DNA of 64,000 bases. Source: Streptomyces sp. BA2 (GTDB taxonomy: Bacteria; Actinomycetota; Actinomycetes; Streptomycetales; Streptomycetaceae). Below the pieces are notes generated by a model. It did not search any database, was not told the origin of the DNA, and saw nothing but the letters and a program-made list of their open reading frames with translations. Shown in pieces: positions 27,934 through 36,895 of the stretch. The stretch lies in the NCBI RefSeq assembly GCF_009769735.1, contig NZ_WSRO01000002.1, forward strand, positions 9,377,141-9,441,140, in the 5' to 3' direction. Numbering within the stretch: position 1 is the first letter of the stretch; every line of letters starts with the position of its first letter. The translations under genes were made by a program, and so were the position numbers.

Positions 27934-29208
27934 ATGCGACTCTTCGCCCTCCGCGACTACCGCCTGCTCTTCAGCGCCCAGGTCATCGCCCCGTTCGGTA
28001 CGGGCCTGACTACCGTGGCCCTCGGGCTGCTCGCCTACGACCTCGCAGGACCGAGCGCCGGCATCGTCCTCGGCACCGCCCTGACCATCAAGATGGTCAT
28101 GTACGTGGTCATCGCCCCGCTGACCGCTGCGTACATCGACCGGCTCCCGCGAAGAACCTTCCTCGTCCTCCTCGACGTGATCCGCGGCCTCGTGGTCCTG
28201 GCCCTGCCGCTCGTCAGCGAGGTCTGGCACATCTACGTCTTGATCGGCCTGCTCCAGGCCGCCTCCGCGGCGTTCACCCCGACGTTCCAGGCCGTCATCC
28301 CCGACATCGTCACCGACGAGTCCGACTACACCCGGGCTCTATCCGCCTCCCAGGTCGCCTCCACCATGGAGAGCCTGCTCAGCCCCGTCCTCGCAGCCGT
28401 CGCCCTGACCTTCATGAGCTTCGACCGGCTGTTCCTCGGCACCTCCGCAGGGTTCCTCGTCTCCGCTCTGCTCGTTCTGTCGGCGCGCGTCCCGAACGCC
28501 CGCCCCAGCGCCCACACCAAGGCATGGGACAAGGCGGCTTCAGGTATCAGGACCTTCCTCACCACACCGCGGCTGCGCGGCATCATGGCGCTCAACCTCG
28601 TGGTCGCGGCGGCCGGTTCGATCGTCGTCGTCAGCACCGTCAACTACGTGCGTGACGAGCTCGTTGGCTCGCAGTCGGACGTGGCCTGGATGCTCGCCGC
28701 CTCCGGCACCGGAACCCTGGTGGCCGCCCTCGTACTGCCCCGCGTTCTCGACCGGATCGCTGCCCGCACCGTCATGATGACTGGCGCCGGGGTCCTCGTC
28801 GGCGGTATGGCGGCCGCAGTCACCCTCATCGCGGCCGGCCTGAGCACCTGGGCCGGCACGGCGATCATCTGGACCGTGATCGGCATCGGCATGGCACTGA
28901 TCATCACGCCGACCGGCAAGGTCCTGCGCGCCTCCGTCGCGCGGAACGCGATCCCCGAGGCATTCGCGGCCCAGTTCTCCCTGTCGCACCTGGCCTGGCT
29001 GATCACCTATCCCATCGCGGGATGGCTCGGCACCAGCGCCGGCTTCACCGTCGCCTGGTCCGTCCTCGCAGTCCTCACCGGAGCGGGAGCGACCGCCTCC
29101 GTCCTCCTGTGGCCGCGCCACGAGGGACGAGGAGCCGTGACCAGCCCCGTGACACCCGCCCGGCAAGTGCCCACCACGGACCGGTCCACCCTGTCCAAGG
29201 CCGCATGA
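27934..29208 (+). CDS. MFS transporter, MFS_3 type
   Basis: 424 residues, 12 predicted helices. The N-terminus MRLFALRDYRLLFSAQVIAPFGTGL is typical of the enterobactin/macrolide exporter-like MFS_3 group; DRLPRRTFLVLLDVIRGLVV is the loop 2-3 region with the Arg-rich motif. ATG 27934 follows GAAGGAAT. It lies 87 bp after the AhpD-like gene, with a stem-loop between. Substrate unknown; the context suggests metal or siderophore-like export, but evidence is weak. Confidence 0.9.
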   Translation: MRLFALRDYRLLFSAQVIAPFGTGLTTVALGLLAYDLAGPSAGIVLGTALTIKMVMYVVIAPLTAAYIDRLPRRTFLVLLDVIRGLVVLALPLVSEVWHIYVLIGLLQAASAAFTPTFQAVIPDIVTDESDYTRALSASQVASTMESLLSPVLAAVALTFMSFDRLFLGTSAGFLVSALLVLSARVPNARPSAHTKAWDKAASGIRTFLTTPRLRGIMALNLVVAAAGSIVVVSTVNYVRDELVGSQSDVAWMLAASGTGTLVAALVLPRVLDRIAARTVMMTGAGVLVGGMAAAVTLIAAGLSTWAGTAIIWTVIGIGMALIITPTGKVLRASVARNAIPEAFAAQFSLSHLAWLITYPIAGWLGTSAGFTVAWSVLAVLTGAGATASVLLWPRHEGRGAVTSPVTPARQVPTTDRSTLSKAA

Positions 29209-30131
29209 AACGCCGCGTACAGCGCTCTGGCTGTCTGTGTTGTACACGTACGCGCTGTTGGTCAGGCCCACCGAGAAGGCCGTGGCCGCCGTTCCTTCTG
29301 TGCGTGTTTCCTGCCAATACCGGACGCCAGTCGTCACATAGCCACGGCTGACGGTCGAGTTGGAGCACGCGGGGTGCGGGTGTCGTGAGGGGCGGGAGGA
29401 TGAGCGGGTGCTGTCCCGGGTCTGGGGTCTGACTCAGGTGTTGTTTGACCGTGGTGTCTTGGTGTCACAGTGTCGACTGCTGGCCGGGGATGGTGCGTTG
29501 TCGGGCCGGGCCGGCGGGGCGTGTCCCAATAGGGGCCTGCCGATGGTTGTGGCGTCCTCACGTTTCTGACCGCCTGACGCGGCCCGGTACCGACAACGCG
29601 ACACGTCATCGGACCAGAAGGGGAATCGGCATGTCCAGATCGACCATGTACGCATCGATCATGCCTGTACGCCCCCTGCTCTGCAGGCCCGTCGTCGCCT
29701 TGCAGGGGATGGTGGGGGCAAGCGCCGGGGTACCCATGTCGCTGCGGTGTTCTCCATGACGGGGGCCGCGCTCGCCGTCGGCGAGCGCTCCCGGCAACCG
29801 CGGCGGGATGCCGCGATCTGTGAAGTGAGCCAGGAAGCGTTGAGCCGTGAGGCGGCCCGAGAGGTCTTCCACCTGGTCATACAGTTACAGCCAGGACCCC
29901 GCTCATAGGGGCTGTGACAGCAATGTGACACGTGATGGTCGATGAGGCCCCGCGGGGGCAGATGCTGGCGGGGGCCTCATCGTTCGTCAGCGGCGAGGTC
30001 CGCTTACACCGATGCGGCGCTTGCGAGCGCCTGGGATGCCCGCCGCGAGCGGGACGGCTGGACGACGACGGCAGCGGCGCGAGCGATGTCGATCTGCGGG
30101 GCGGTGAGCCTATGCCCTTCTGGCGACGGGC
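29209..30131. other. Gene-poor stretch between MFS gene and P450 remnant
   Basis: No gene can be supported. A 42-codon frame from ATG 29631 has a good ribosome site (GAAGGGGAATC) but no recognisable content. On the minus strand near 29800-29880 a frame reads DLSGRLTAQRFLAHFTDRG, possibly a remnant. A hairpin lies at 29941-29981. Confidence 0.4.
29941..29981. repeat. Inverted repeat GATGAGGCCCC / GGGGCCTCATC
   Basis: Perfect 11-bp arms separated by 19 nt inside a gene-poor stretch. It has terminator-like form but no adjacent intact gene; it may mark the end of a lost gene. Confidence 0.5.
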
Positions 30132-30458
30132 GTGGTGAAGGCGGCGGTGAAGCCGGATCCGGCCAGAGAGTCGCGGCGGTTCACGGAGTCCCAGAACGAA
30201 TTGGCGATGCAGACGGCGTCGGCGCGGGCCTCCGCTACTATCCGGGCGCCCCGCTGGCTGAACCGTCTCGAACTGTCCGTGCCCTATGGCCAGTTACTCC
30301 GCCGGGCCCCGAACCTGCGCTTGGCCGCCGAGTCGGATTGGAAGGACGGCGATGTCATACGAGGGCTGAAGTCGCTGCTCGTTGAGGTAGGAAGCCACGC
30401 AGCGCGGCGGCCCCGACTCCGCCGCAGGTCGGGGCGCCGCACGTCCAAGTGGGGCTAA
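30132..30458 (+). pseudogene. Cytochrome P450 C-terminal remnant
   Basis: The frame contains RLELSVPYGQLLRRAPNLRLA and DVIRGLKSLLV, matching the last 50 residues of actinobacterial P450s (usual pattern 'aRlEl.vall..rfP.LrLA...... rGl..LpV'). The haem-Cys loop is absent. The reading frame ends in TAA, which is also the 3-bp target of the mini-element inserted at 30459. Confidence 0.55.
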
Positions 30459-30723
30459 GAGGTCGTTTTCAGCTGGTTTGCGCCGCCTCATGTATCTCTT
30501 AACTCGTCCTGGGTCTCACGCGTGTCGATTTCCGGCACGCCTCCGCTAGACGGAGAGGGCATCAGCGCACGTCTTGGGATGAGACAGGCTTTGCAGGATG
30601 AGACCGGCAAGTCGGGCCTCACAGGCGGCCCATGGAGCACCTTCACCCTTGCTGCCCCTCAAGTCGCGCCCCGTCACAGGTACATGTTGGGATCAAATAG
30701 GCTTCATAGGTTAAAACGACCTC
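30459..30723. mobile_element. 265-bp MITE-like element with IS5-family ends
   Basis: Starts GAGGTCGTTTTC and ends TAAAACGACCTC, so its terminal repeats match those of the complete IS right next to it (11 of 12 bases). It holds no transposase and no convincing gene. Left flank is TAA, right flank TGA; both fit the TNA target rule of IS1031-like IS5 elements. Probably mobilised in trans by the neighbouring transposase. Confidence 0.6.
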
Positions 30724-30726
30724 TGA

Positions 30727-31849
30727 GAGGTCGTTTTCATCTGTAGTGCGGTGTTATCTCTAGTTTTGCGTCCACCGATGATCTGGTGCTGGTGAGTCTG
30801 CAGTGAGGGCCGTGGCTGGCGAGGCGGACGGTGTGGTGGCTGGGGCGAGAGCCTGCTTCCGCCTGTCTCATTCCAGGACGCCCGCTTCTGTTCCGTGCTT
30901 CCACGAGGCCGGACGCACGCCTGGGCGCACGCCCTCGATCGGCGGTACGTCCAGGTCATGACCAGCCGTCGTCCCTATCCCAGTGATCTGTCCGATGCCC
31001 GTTGGGAGTTGATCGAGCCGGTGCTGTCCGCCTGGCGCTTTGAACGCCGCGGCCGGGCCCTGGACTTCGGACGGCCGCCGCGGCATGACCTGCGCGAGAT
31101 CATGAACGCGATCTTGTATGTAGACCGCACCGGCTGTCAGTGGGCCTATCTCCCGCACGACTTCCCGCCGCATCAGACGATCTACGGCTACTTCGCGAAA
31201 TGGCAGACCGACGGCATCTTCGCCCAGTTCAACGGGCTGCTGCGGGAGTTGGTGCGCCAGCAGGAAGGCCGCGACAAGCACCCGTCGGCCTGCGTGATCG
31301 ACGCGCAGAGCGTGAAGACCTCCACCTCCGTGCCCGTCAGGACGCAGGGCATCGATGCGGGCAAGAAGATCGTGGGGCGCAAGCGCAGCATCATCACCGA
31401 CACGCTTGGCCTGCTGCTGGCGGTGCTGGTCACCGCGGCCGGCGTCCAGGACTCCACGGCCGGCACCCAGCTCCTCAGCCAGGCCGCTGCCGTCCACCCC
31501 GGCCTGCGCAAGGTCTGGGTCGACGGGGGCTACCGCAAACACTTCATCGACCACGCCGCCACCCTCGGCATAGACCTCGAAATCATCCAACGCACCCCCG
31601 GGACCAGGGGATTCACCCCGATCCCCAAGCGGTGGACGGTCGAGCGGACCTACGGCTGGCTCATGCTGCACCGCCGCCTGGCCCGTGACTACGAGACCCT
31701 CCCGCACCGTTCCGAAGCCATGATCCACCTCGCCATGACCGACCTCATGGCCCGCCGACTCACCGGTGAGGGCATCATCTCCTGGCGTGACCCGACATCA
31801 CCGGATCAAAACCACATCACGGGATGAAACACCGGGAGAAAACGACCTC
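30727..31849 (+). mobile_element. Complete IS5-family insertion sequence, 1123 bp
   Basis: Terminal inverted repeats GAGGTCGTTTTC at 30727-30738 and GAAAACGACCTC at 31838-31849, both flanked by TGA (30724-30726 and 31850-31852), a 3-bp target duplication. One intact transposase gene inside. The left end directly abuts the MITE-like element. Confidence 0.88.
30958..31827 (+). CDS. IS5-family DDE transposase
   Basis: 289 residues from ATG 30958 (MTSRRPYPSDLSDARWELIEPVL, the standard start in this family); an upstream in-frame start at 30895 is less likely. DUF4096-like N-terminus, then the DDE set: Asp in CVIDAQSVKT, Asp in VWVDGGYRKHF, Glu in VERTYGWLMLHRRLARDYE. All appear intact, so the IS may be active and may also move the adjacent mini-element. 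Confidence 0.95.
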   Translation: MTSRRPYPSDLSDARWELIEPVLSAWRFERRGRALDFGRPPRHDLREIMNAILYVDRTGCQWAYLPHDFPPHQTIYGYFAKWQTDGIFAQFNGLLRELVRQQEGRDKHPSACVIDAQSVKTSTSVPVRTQGIDAGKKIVGRKRSIITDTLGLLLAVLVTAAGVQDSTAGTQLLSQAAAVHPGLRKVWVDGGYRKHFIDHAATLGIDLEIIQRTPGTRGFTPIPKRWTVERTYGWLMLHRRLARDYETLPHRSEAMIHLAMTDLMARRLTGEGIISWRDPTSPDQNHITG

Positions 31850-31954
31850 TGAAAGCGACACAGGCCGGTCGCGCCCTCTGGCCCGGAGCGGGTCTCCTGC
31901 CGGCCATAGACCACGCGTGACGCAAACCCCCTCGTAGCTGGCTCGGAACTGCGC

Positions 31955-32377
31955 TCACTGGTTCGCCCCGATCTTGACTTCGATATGGGCCCAGACGCGT
32001 TTACCCCAGGGGAGACGGGTGCTGCCCCAGTCCTCGGTGAGCGCGTCCACCAGCAGCAGGCCTCGGCCGCGCAGGTCGTCGGCGTGCGGGGGGTGCATGG
32101 AGGGGAGGTCCCGGGACTTGTCGACCACAGCGAGCACCAGGTGTCCCGGGAGCGGGTGCTGGACGATGACGCGAATGCAGGGGCCGCATGCGTGACGCAC
32201 AGCGTTGGTGACCAGTTCAGAGATCACCACCTGTGCTGTATCGGAGTATTCCTCGACACCCCACGCTTCGTAGGCGGTGCGGACCAGACGCCGGGCCTCG
32301 GCGGCGGTCTCCGGGGCGTTGGTCAGCGTGAGGTTGTAGCCCGGGTGCTCTGTCTGTCTGGCTGCTGCCATGGTCAT
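31955..32377 (-). CDS. Anti-sigma-type ATP-binding protein (HATPase_c)
   Basis: 140 residues from ATG 32377. Short GHKL ATPase of the RsbW/SpoIIAB-like type frequent in Streptomyces: N-box ELVTNAVRHA and G-box GRGLLLVDALTEDWG. There is no sensor or phosphotransfer domain. These proteins usually bind and inhibit sigma factors or act as kinases of anti-anti-sigma factors. Divergent from the XRE regulator gene, with 234 bp between starts; such pairs are common in Streptomyces. Confidence 0.88.
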   Translation of the reverse strand: MTMAAARQTEHPGYNLTLTNAPETAAEARRLVRTAYEAWGVEEYSDTAQVVISELVTNAVRHACGPCIRVIVQHPLPGHLVLAVVDKSRDLPSMHPPHADDLRGRGLLLVDALTEDWGSTRLPWGKRVWAHIEVKIGANQ

Positions 32378-32611
32378 GATCACACCTTGGTCAGGGGAGC
32401 AGTGGCGCGAAGGCTCATCTCCCACCGAGGCAGGCGACGAGCCACGCGAGAGCCGACCGGCCTGCAGGTGAGCCGAGTTGGCCTGACGACCAGTCAACGA
32501 TCGCTCTGCGTTGTGGAACCATGGCGCATGCGGCACGCGCATACGGATACCCGCCGAGCGGGTACGGGTAGCCGCGCGGAGCCACAGGGGCTCTTAGCGT
32601 GGGGGTACGCC

Positions 32612-33856
32612 ATGGATTTCCAGACGGGCCCGGTACGGGAGGCTTCCCGGTCCGGGGACTACGGGCGAGTCATCGAACTTGTTCGTATCGAACGACGGAT
32701 GACTCAGACTGCCTTGGGTCAAGCTCTCGGCCTGAGCCAGTCCGCGGTCTCCCGCCTGGAGAAGAAGGGCCAAGGCGCCTACAGCACAGACACCCTCGCG
32801 GCGGCAGCGGCGCACCTGGAGATCCCACCGGCATCGGTCGGGCTCGCAGACAGCCGGCCGTCGGAGCCACGGAACGACGGTGAGGACGTGAACCGACGAC
32901 GCTTCATTGGCGGAGCGGTGGCCGCTGCGGTGGCTCCCACTCTGGCCGTACTTCCTGAGACGGCTGACGCGAGCGGCGGCCAGGCCGCCGCTCTGCGTCT
33001 GTCCACCACGGCCTACCGCAGACTCGATGGCACCACGCCCAGCCGGGACCTGTCGGAGGCCGTGCAATCCCATATGCGTCTGATCCAGAGCATCACACGA
33101 GCCGCGACCGGTGACGGGGACCGGGGACGCTTGGCCGCCGTTGGCAGCGAGGCAGCGAGCTTCGCCGGGTGGCTGGCGTGGGACAAGGGAGACAACGGGT
33201 CGGCCCGTTCCTGGTACGGGGCAGCAGTCAAGGCAGCACGCTCGGCAGGAAACCCGCTGCTGGGCGCCTATCAGGCCGGGAGCCTCGCCCAGTTCGAGGC
33301 CCACGCTGGAAACAGCGTGGAGGCCCTCAACCTGACGCGACGCGCGCGCCGGTCCTTGGGGGACTCCCTCCCGGCCGTCGCCGATGCGTGGCTCTTCAGC
33401 GTCGAAGCCCTCGCGCACGCCGTGGCTGGTGATCGTCGCTCTGCCGACATGGCCCTAACGATGGCTCGTGCGGGTGCCGAGAGCGTGCCCGAGGAGGCGC
33501 CCCCGTGGCCGTGGGTATTCACCTTCACTCCGACCAAGGTCTCCGCCGCGAAGGTGGCCTGCGGTGCCCGGCTCGGCCTCGCCGACTGGGTGCTGTCCGA
33601 GGACATCGAAGCTCTCTCCACCGGGCACGAGAAGCAACGCGCGCTCCTGGTGCTCGACATCGCGGCCGGTCACCTCGCTGCCGGACGCGTTGACGCTGCG
33701 TTCGCACTCGCTTCGCAGGCAGTGAGAACAGGGCTTCGCTACCGTTCCGGCCGGATCGTGGAAAGGGCGCGCGCCGTACGCCGGTCGCTGACGACCAGCT
33801 CACCACCCAAGATGGTGCGTGAGTTCGACGAGCGGCTCCACGGCGTCTATCTGTAG
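32612..33856 (+). CDS. XRE-family regulator with TPR-like C-terminus
   Basis: 414 residues from ATG 32612; the frame is open further upstream, but that is antisense of the ATPase gene. HTH_3 domain at ~20-70 (MTQTALGQALGLSQSAVSRLEKKG). Then NRRRFIGGAVAAAVAPTLAVLP, which resembles a Tat signal but sits internally and is typical of this Streptomyces family. The rest is alpha-helical with TPR-like repeats and probably binds a peptide or protein partner. It is 10 bp from the SLOG gene and likely cotranscribed. Confidence 0.88.
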   Translation: MDFQTGPVREASRSGDYGRVIELVRIERRMTQTALGQALGLSQSAVSRLEKKGQGAYSTDTLAAAAAHLEIPPASVGLADSRPSEPRNDGEDVNRRRFIGGAVAAAVAPTLAVLPETADASGGQAAALRLSTTAYRRLDGTTPSRDLSEAVQSHMRLIQSITRAATGDGDRGRLAAVGSEAASFAGWLAWDKGDNGSARSWYGAAVKAARSAGNPLLGAYQAGSLAQFEAHAGNSVEALNLTRRARRSLGDSLPAVADAWLFSVEALAHAVAGDRRSADMALTMARAGAESVPEEAPPWPWVFTFTPTKVSAAKVACGARLGLADWVLSEDIEALSTGHEKQRALLVLDIAAGHLAAGRVDAAFALASQAVRTGLRYRSGRIVERARAVRRSLTTSSPPKMVREFDERLHGVYL

Positions 33857-33866
33857 GAGTTCAGCC

Positions 33867-34340
33867 ATGAGGGTAGGAATCACCGGTCACCGCGGACTGA
33901 GTAAGGATATTGAGCAGCGGGTGCAATCGCTCCTGGCCGACGAGGTCAGCGAGTACGACGCGGGGGAGTTGGTGGCACTCTCCTGCATCGCAGACGGCCC
34001 CGATGCATGGTTCGCCGAAGCTGCCTTGTCCGCCGGCGGACAGCTGGAGGTCATCGTCCCGGCTGCCGAATACCGGGCGAGCCTGCCTGAGTGGCACCAC
34101 GCCACGTATGACGCGCTGATGTCCCGCGCCGCCGACGTGCACGAGACCGGCATGACCGCCTCGGACTCCGAGGCACATATGACCGGCTCGGAAATCCTCG
34201 TCGGGCTCGCCGACGAACTGATCGCGGTGTGGGACGAGAAGCCGGCGTGGGGGCACGGTGGCACAGCGGACGTCGTCGCCTACGCCAAACGGACCGGTGT
34301 CCCCGTGCGGGTCGTGTGGCCCAAGGGCGCCAGCCGGTAG
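33867..34340 (+). CDS. SLOG-like nucleotide-binding protein
   Basis: 157 residues, ATG 33867 after TAGGAG. The start MRVGITGHRGL matches the GxxGHR signature of SLOG/YpsA-type Rossmann-like proteins, which bind or cleave nucleotide-derived ligands. GGTADVVAYAKRTGVPVRVVW near the end fits the family's second conserved region. Placed 10 bp after the XRE gene, so the two probably work together. A stand-alone SLOG may act as sensor or small hydrolase; function here is not established. Confidence 0.75.
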   Translation: MRVGITGHRGLSKDIEQRVQSLLADEVSEYDAGELVALSCIADGPDAWFAEAALSAGGQLEVIVPAAEYRASLPEWHHATYDALMSRAADVHETGMTASDSEAHMTGSEILVGLADELIAVWDEKPAWGHGGTADVVAYAKRTGVPVRVVWPKGASR

Positions 34341-34431
34341 GGCATCAGCAGAGCACAGCGGCGCCCCCCGTTGGGGCAGACCCAGCGGGCTCATTGCGAG
34401 GTTTTGCGACTTTCCGAGCACCCCTGCTGGA

Positions 34432-34914
34432 TCATTCCGGACGGTCGCGTTGCTGTTGTTGGTATGCCGCCCAGTCCTCAGGCGGGTACGTGGCCTGGGG
34501 TGCGGCGAGAGCCACGTCGATCGCGAGCCCGAAGTCTCCGTCGAAGAACTCACTGAGATCGCGGATCATCTCCAGCGCCCCCACGGTGGCGTCACTGAGC
34601 GGACGTGCCATGCGGTCGACGCCGGAGGGGACACCGACTGGCTTCATGCGCGCCAGCCCCACCGCGTGGTCGGCCCGTGCGTCCAAGCCCAGCGAGATGT
34701 ATCCAGTGGCCAGAGCGACATGCTTGAGCGCGTCGTGCACGCCGCTGGTGAGCTCACCGATTCCGTGCAGTGTCTGCCCGGGGCTGCCCGCGCTGCTGTC
34801 TCCATACCGTGGCCCGTGCTGCTGCTCCAGACGCTTCTGCTCGCCAGCAAGCAGCTTCAGCACCTCGTTCAGCACACGCCCGACGCGGCCGAGTTCAGTC
34901 AAGTCATGAATCAT
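34432..34914 (-). CDS. Hypothetical protein
   Basis: 160 residues from ATG 34914, chosen for the GGGAGGGG sequence 12 nt upstream; an in-frame start at 34977 is also possible. Predominantly alpha-helical (LTELGRVGRVLNEVLKLLAGEQKRLEQQ and GIGELTSGVHDALKHVALATGYISLG). No known motif seen. Normal GC-rich codon use supports it as a real gene. Convergent with the SLOG gene. Confidence 0.7.
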   Translation of the reverse strand: MIHDLTELGRVGRVLNEVLKLLAGEQKRLEQQHGPRYGDSSAGSPGQTLHGIGELTSGVHDALKHVALATGYISLGLDARADHAVGLARMKPVGVPSGVDRMARPLSDATVGALEMIRDLSEFFDGDFGLAIDVALAAPQATYPPEDWAAYQQQQRDRPE

Positions 34915-35533
34915 CCGATGCGCCCCTCCCGTCAACGGATCTGACTCTACGGGCGGTTGCGGCTCCCCCGTGAGCAACAGCGCACAACAGGCCCGTTGTA
35001 GTGACGGCTGGCGAATCCCACAACTTGCCGTCTTGCCGGGGACGCCTCATCTCCACGAGGCCAGCAGCTCGCGCAGGCAGTGTGGCGGGGCCCTTGCGTG
35101 CCATGGGTGGAATGCCAGTTACAGCCTGACGAGCAATGGAGATCAGTTTCTACTGACGTGTGCAGCCATATGCCGCCCGAAGCGGCTCTGCTGTTGGCGA
35201 CATCGCCTGGGGTCTCTGGAGAACGGACTGGCGCCTCGTGCACGAACCTCAGGAGTCAGGGGGCCGGCGTGTGCAGGCGGACGCGTCGCACTCCGATCGG
35301 GCGCACTCCCGAAAGGGTCCTGAGCCTCAGCCAGGCTGGTCGAGCTTGGTGTGATTGTCCTTCATCGGCGACCCGGTGCCCGAGAGTGGCATCTGTGTGG
35401 AGGAGATCAAACCGGAACTCCTCACGCAGCAGGCCCTGTTCCCGTTCTCAGACCGGCCTGACGTTCTCGTCCCCAGGGAGCGGAGCAGCTGGCGGCACCT
35501 GACGGTGCCCACGACGTGTACCTCATCGGCTTA
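34915..35533. other. Left border of the plasmid-like block, no clear gene
   Basis: About 620 bp. A plus-strand frame from TTG 35355 starts protein-like (GDPVPESGICVEEIKPELL) but soon overlaps the antisense of the zinc-ribbon gene; I see no family. Base composition is less GC-rich than the neighbours, as often at element borders. Confidence 0.4.
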
Positions 35534-35788
35534 TCAGGTGGCGCCGACGCGCCGTAGAGCAAGGGCATCATCTAGGTGGTCGTCGCTCACCCTGCTGAGG
35601 TGGCTGGCGAGCTCGTGGTTGCCGCGCTCGGCTTCCTCGACCTGTAGTGCGCGGGCGGCCCCGGCGTCTGCCAGGGCGGTTGCCGCCAGGCCCCCCGGGG
35701 TGGCTGTCGGGCTGGCGGTGTCACAGATCTTGCACGAGTCCCGGCCGGTGTTGGGTATGCCGCAGGCTACGCATCTGAACCTCCTCAT
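35534..35788 (-). CDS. Small zinc-ribbon protein
   Basis: 84 residues. CVACG near residue 6 and CKIC near residue 19 give a four-Cys zinc knuckle, followed by an Ala/Glu-rich helical tail (LADAGAARALQVEEAERGNHELASHLSR). ATG 35788 follows GAAAGGACC and lies 34 bp after the Replic_Relax stop, so both are probably one transcript. Role unknown; similar small zinc proteins accompany replication and transfer genes of actinobacterial plasmids. Confidence 0.75.
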   Translation of the reverse strand: MRRFRCVACGIPNTGRDSCKICDTASPTATPGGLAATALADAGAARALQVEEAERGNHELASHLSRVSDDHLDDALALRRVGAT

Positions 35789-35822
35789 GACAGGTCCTTT
35801 CGGTGGGTCCCGGTTGTGGCGG

Positions 35823-36746
35823 TCAGAGATCGCTCCAGGGACGTTGTGCGGCGTCTCCGGTGAGCGGCGTCCATACGGCGGCGGTGGGGCCGTGTTCTTC
35901 GAGGTCTTCCAGGACGGCGGCTCCGAGGGGGACGTGGCGGGCGAGTTCGGCGACGGCGGGGTGGACCTCGGCCATGGACCGCAGATCGGCTGTCCGGTTG
36001 GCCAGCATGCGGCGGCTGGCGTTGGTGAGGATGAAAAGGACGCGAGGGAAGACGGGATACCAGCGCATCCAAACAGGGCCGTCCAGTGAGGGGACGGGTT
36101 TGCGGCGGCCGATGAGGGCTGGCTGGTACAGCCTGAAGCGGGCGTACTCGATCAGTTTGCTGGCCATGCGTTCGCTGCTCATCGTGGAGCGGTCTACCTC
36201 GATGAAAGCTCGCAGCTTGGTGCGGCCGCCGTCCGGGCGGGTGAGGGTGTAGTGCATGAGGGCGTCCGCGATGAGGCGCTCGCCTTCGCCGAGGTTGTGA
36301 GTGACCTCGGGGGTCCAGTCCCAGGGGCCGTGCTCGTGGCCTCGCAGGCGGGCGTCTGCGGCAAAGGCCAGATGGGCACGCAAGACGGCGAGCGTATGAG
36401 GAATCTTCAACGACGCAGCCGCAGGCGAGGCGAGGGAGTAGGGCGGCCGTCCTCGCAGCATTGGCAGGTCCCGGGTCAGGCGCGAACCTTCCTGCGTGAG
36501 GTACCAGGCTTTGATGCGTGAGCGGTTCGCGTGCGGCAGCCCCAGGCAGTCGACGAATCCCTCGGACCGCAGCCGGTTCAGAACACGGGACAGCAACTGC
36601 CGTGCACCACCGGGCCGGAGCATCTGGCACAGCTGGCCGGTGGTGGCGATGCGGTGCTGGGCAAGGGCTGCCAGCACTTGGTTACGCAGGGGTTCAACGA
36701 GGCTGGGGGCCAGGCTCGTGGCGGGAGTATTCAGTGCGGGGCGGAT
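35823..36746 (-). CDS. Replication-relaxation (Replic_Relax) family protein
   Basis: 307 residues from GTG 36746, chosen for GGGAAGGGAATC upstream; the frame is open to 37163 with starts at 36815 and 36869. An N-terminal winged-helix (VLAALAQHRIATTGQLCQML, then VLNRLRSEGFVDCL) and a nuclease-like C-terminal part with AFIEVDRSTMSSERMASKLIEYARF are characteristic of the Replic_Relax family found in conjugative and linear plasmids of actinobacteria. EVDR...K may be active-site residues of a restriction-endonuclease-like fold. Preceded by an array of inverted GACCAC repeats (36896-36965). Confidence 0.83.
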   Translation of the reverse strand: MRPALNTPATSLAPSLVEPLRNQVLAALAQHRIATTGQLCQMLRPGGARQLLSRVLNRLRSEGFVDCLGLPHANRSRIKAWYLTQEGSRLTRDLPMLRGRPPYSLASPAAASLKIPHTLAVLRAHLAFAADARLRGHEHGPWDWTPEVTHNLGEGERLIADALMHYTLTRPDGGRTKLRAFIEVDRSTMSSERMASKLIEYARFRLYQPALIGRRKPVPSLDGPVWMRWYPVFPRVLFILTNASRRMLANRTADLRSMAEVHPAVAELARHVPLGAAVLEDLEEHGPTAAVWTPLTGDAAQRPWSDL

Positions 36747-36895
36747 CACGCGATTCCCTTCCCTGTGTGGCTGGGCCGGGAAATTCGACGTGGGCCCGCG
36801 TACAACACTCCTCATATGTGCTCCTTGCGTGGTCCGTGGCGGGTCTGTCAGGCCCTCTTGGTTGCTCATGATGAAACCAGCGGGGCTCGACCAGA

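Noticed and set aside
33867-34340. Classification as a lysine decarboxylase-like LOG enzyme
   Set aside because: The PGGxGTxxE motif of cytokinin-activating LOG enzymes is absent; only the general SLOG N-terminal signature is seen.
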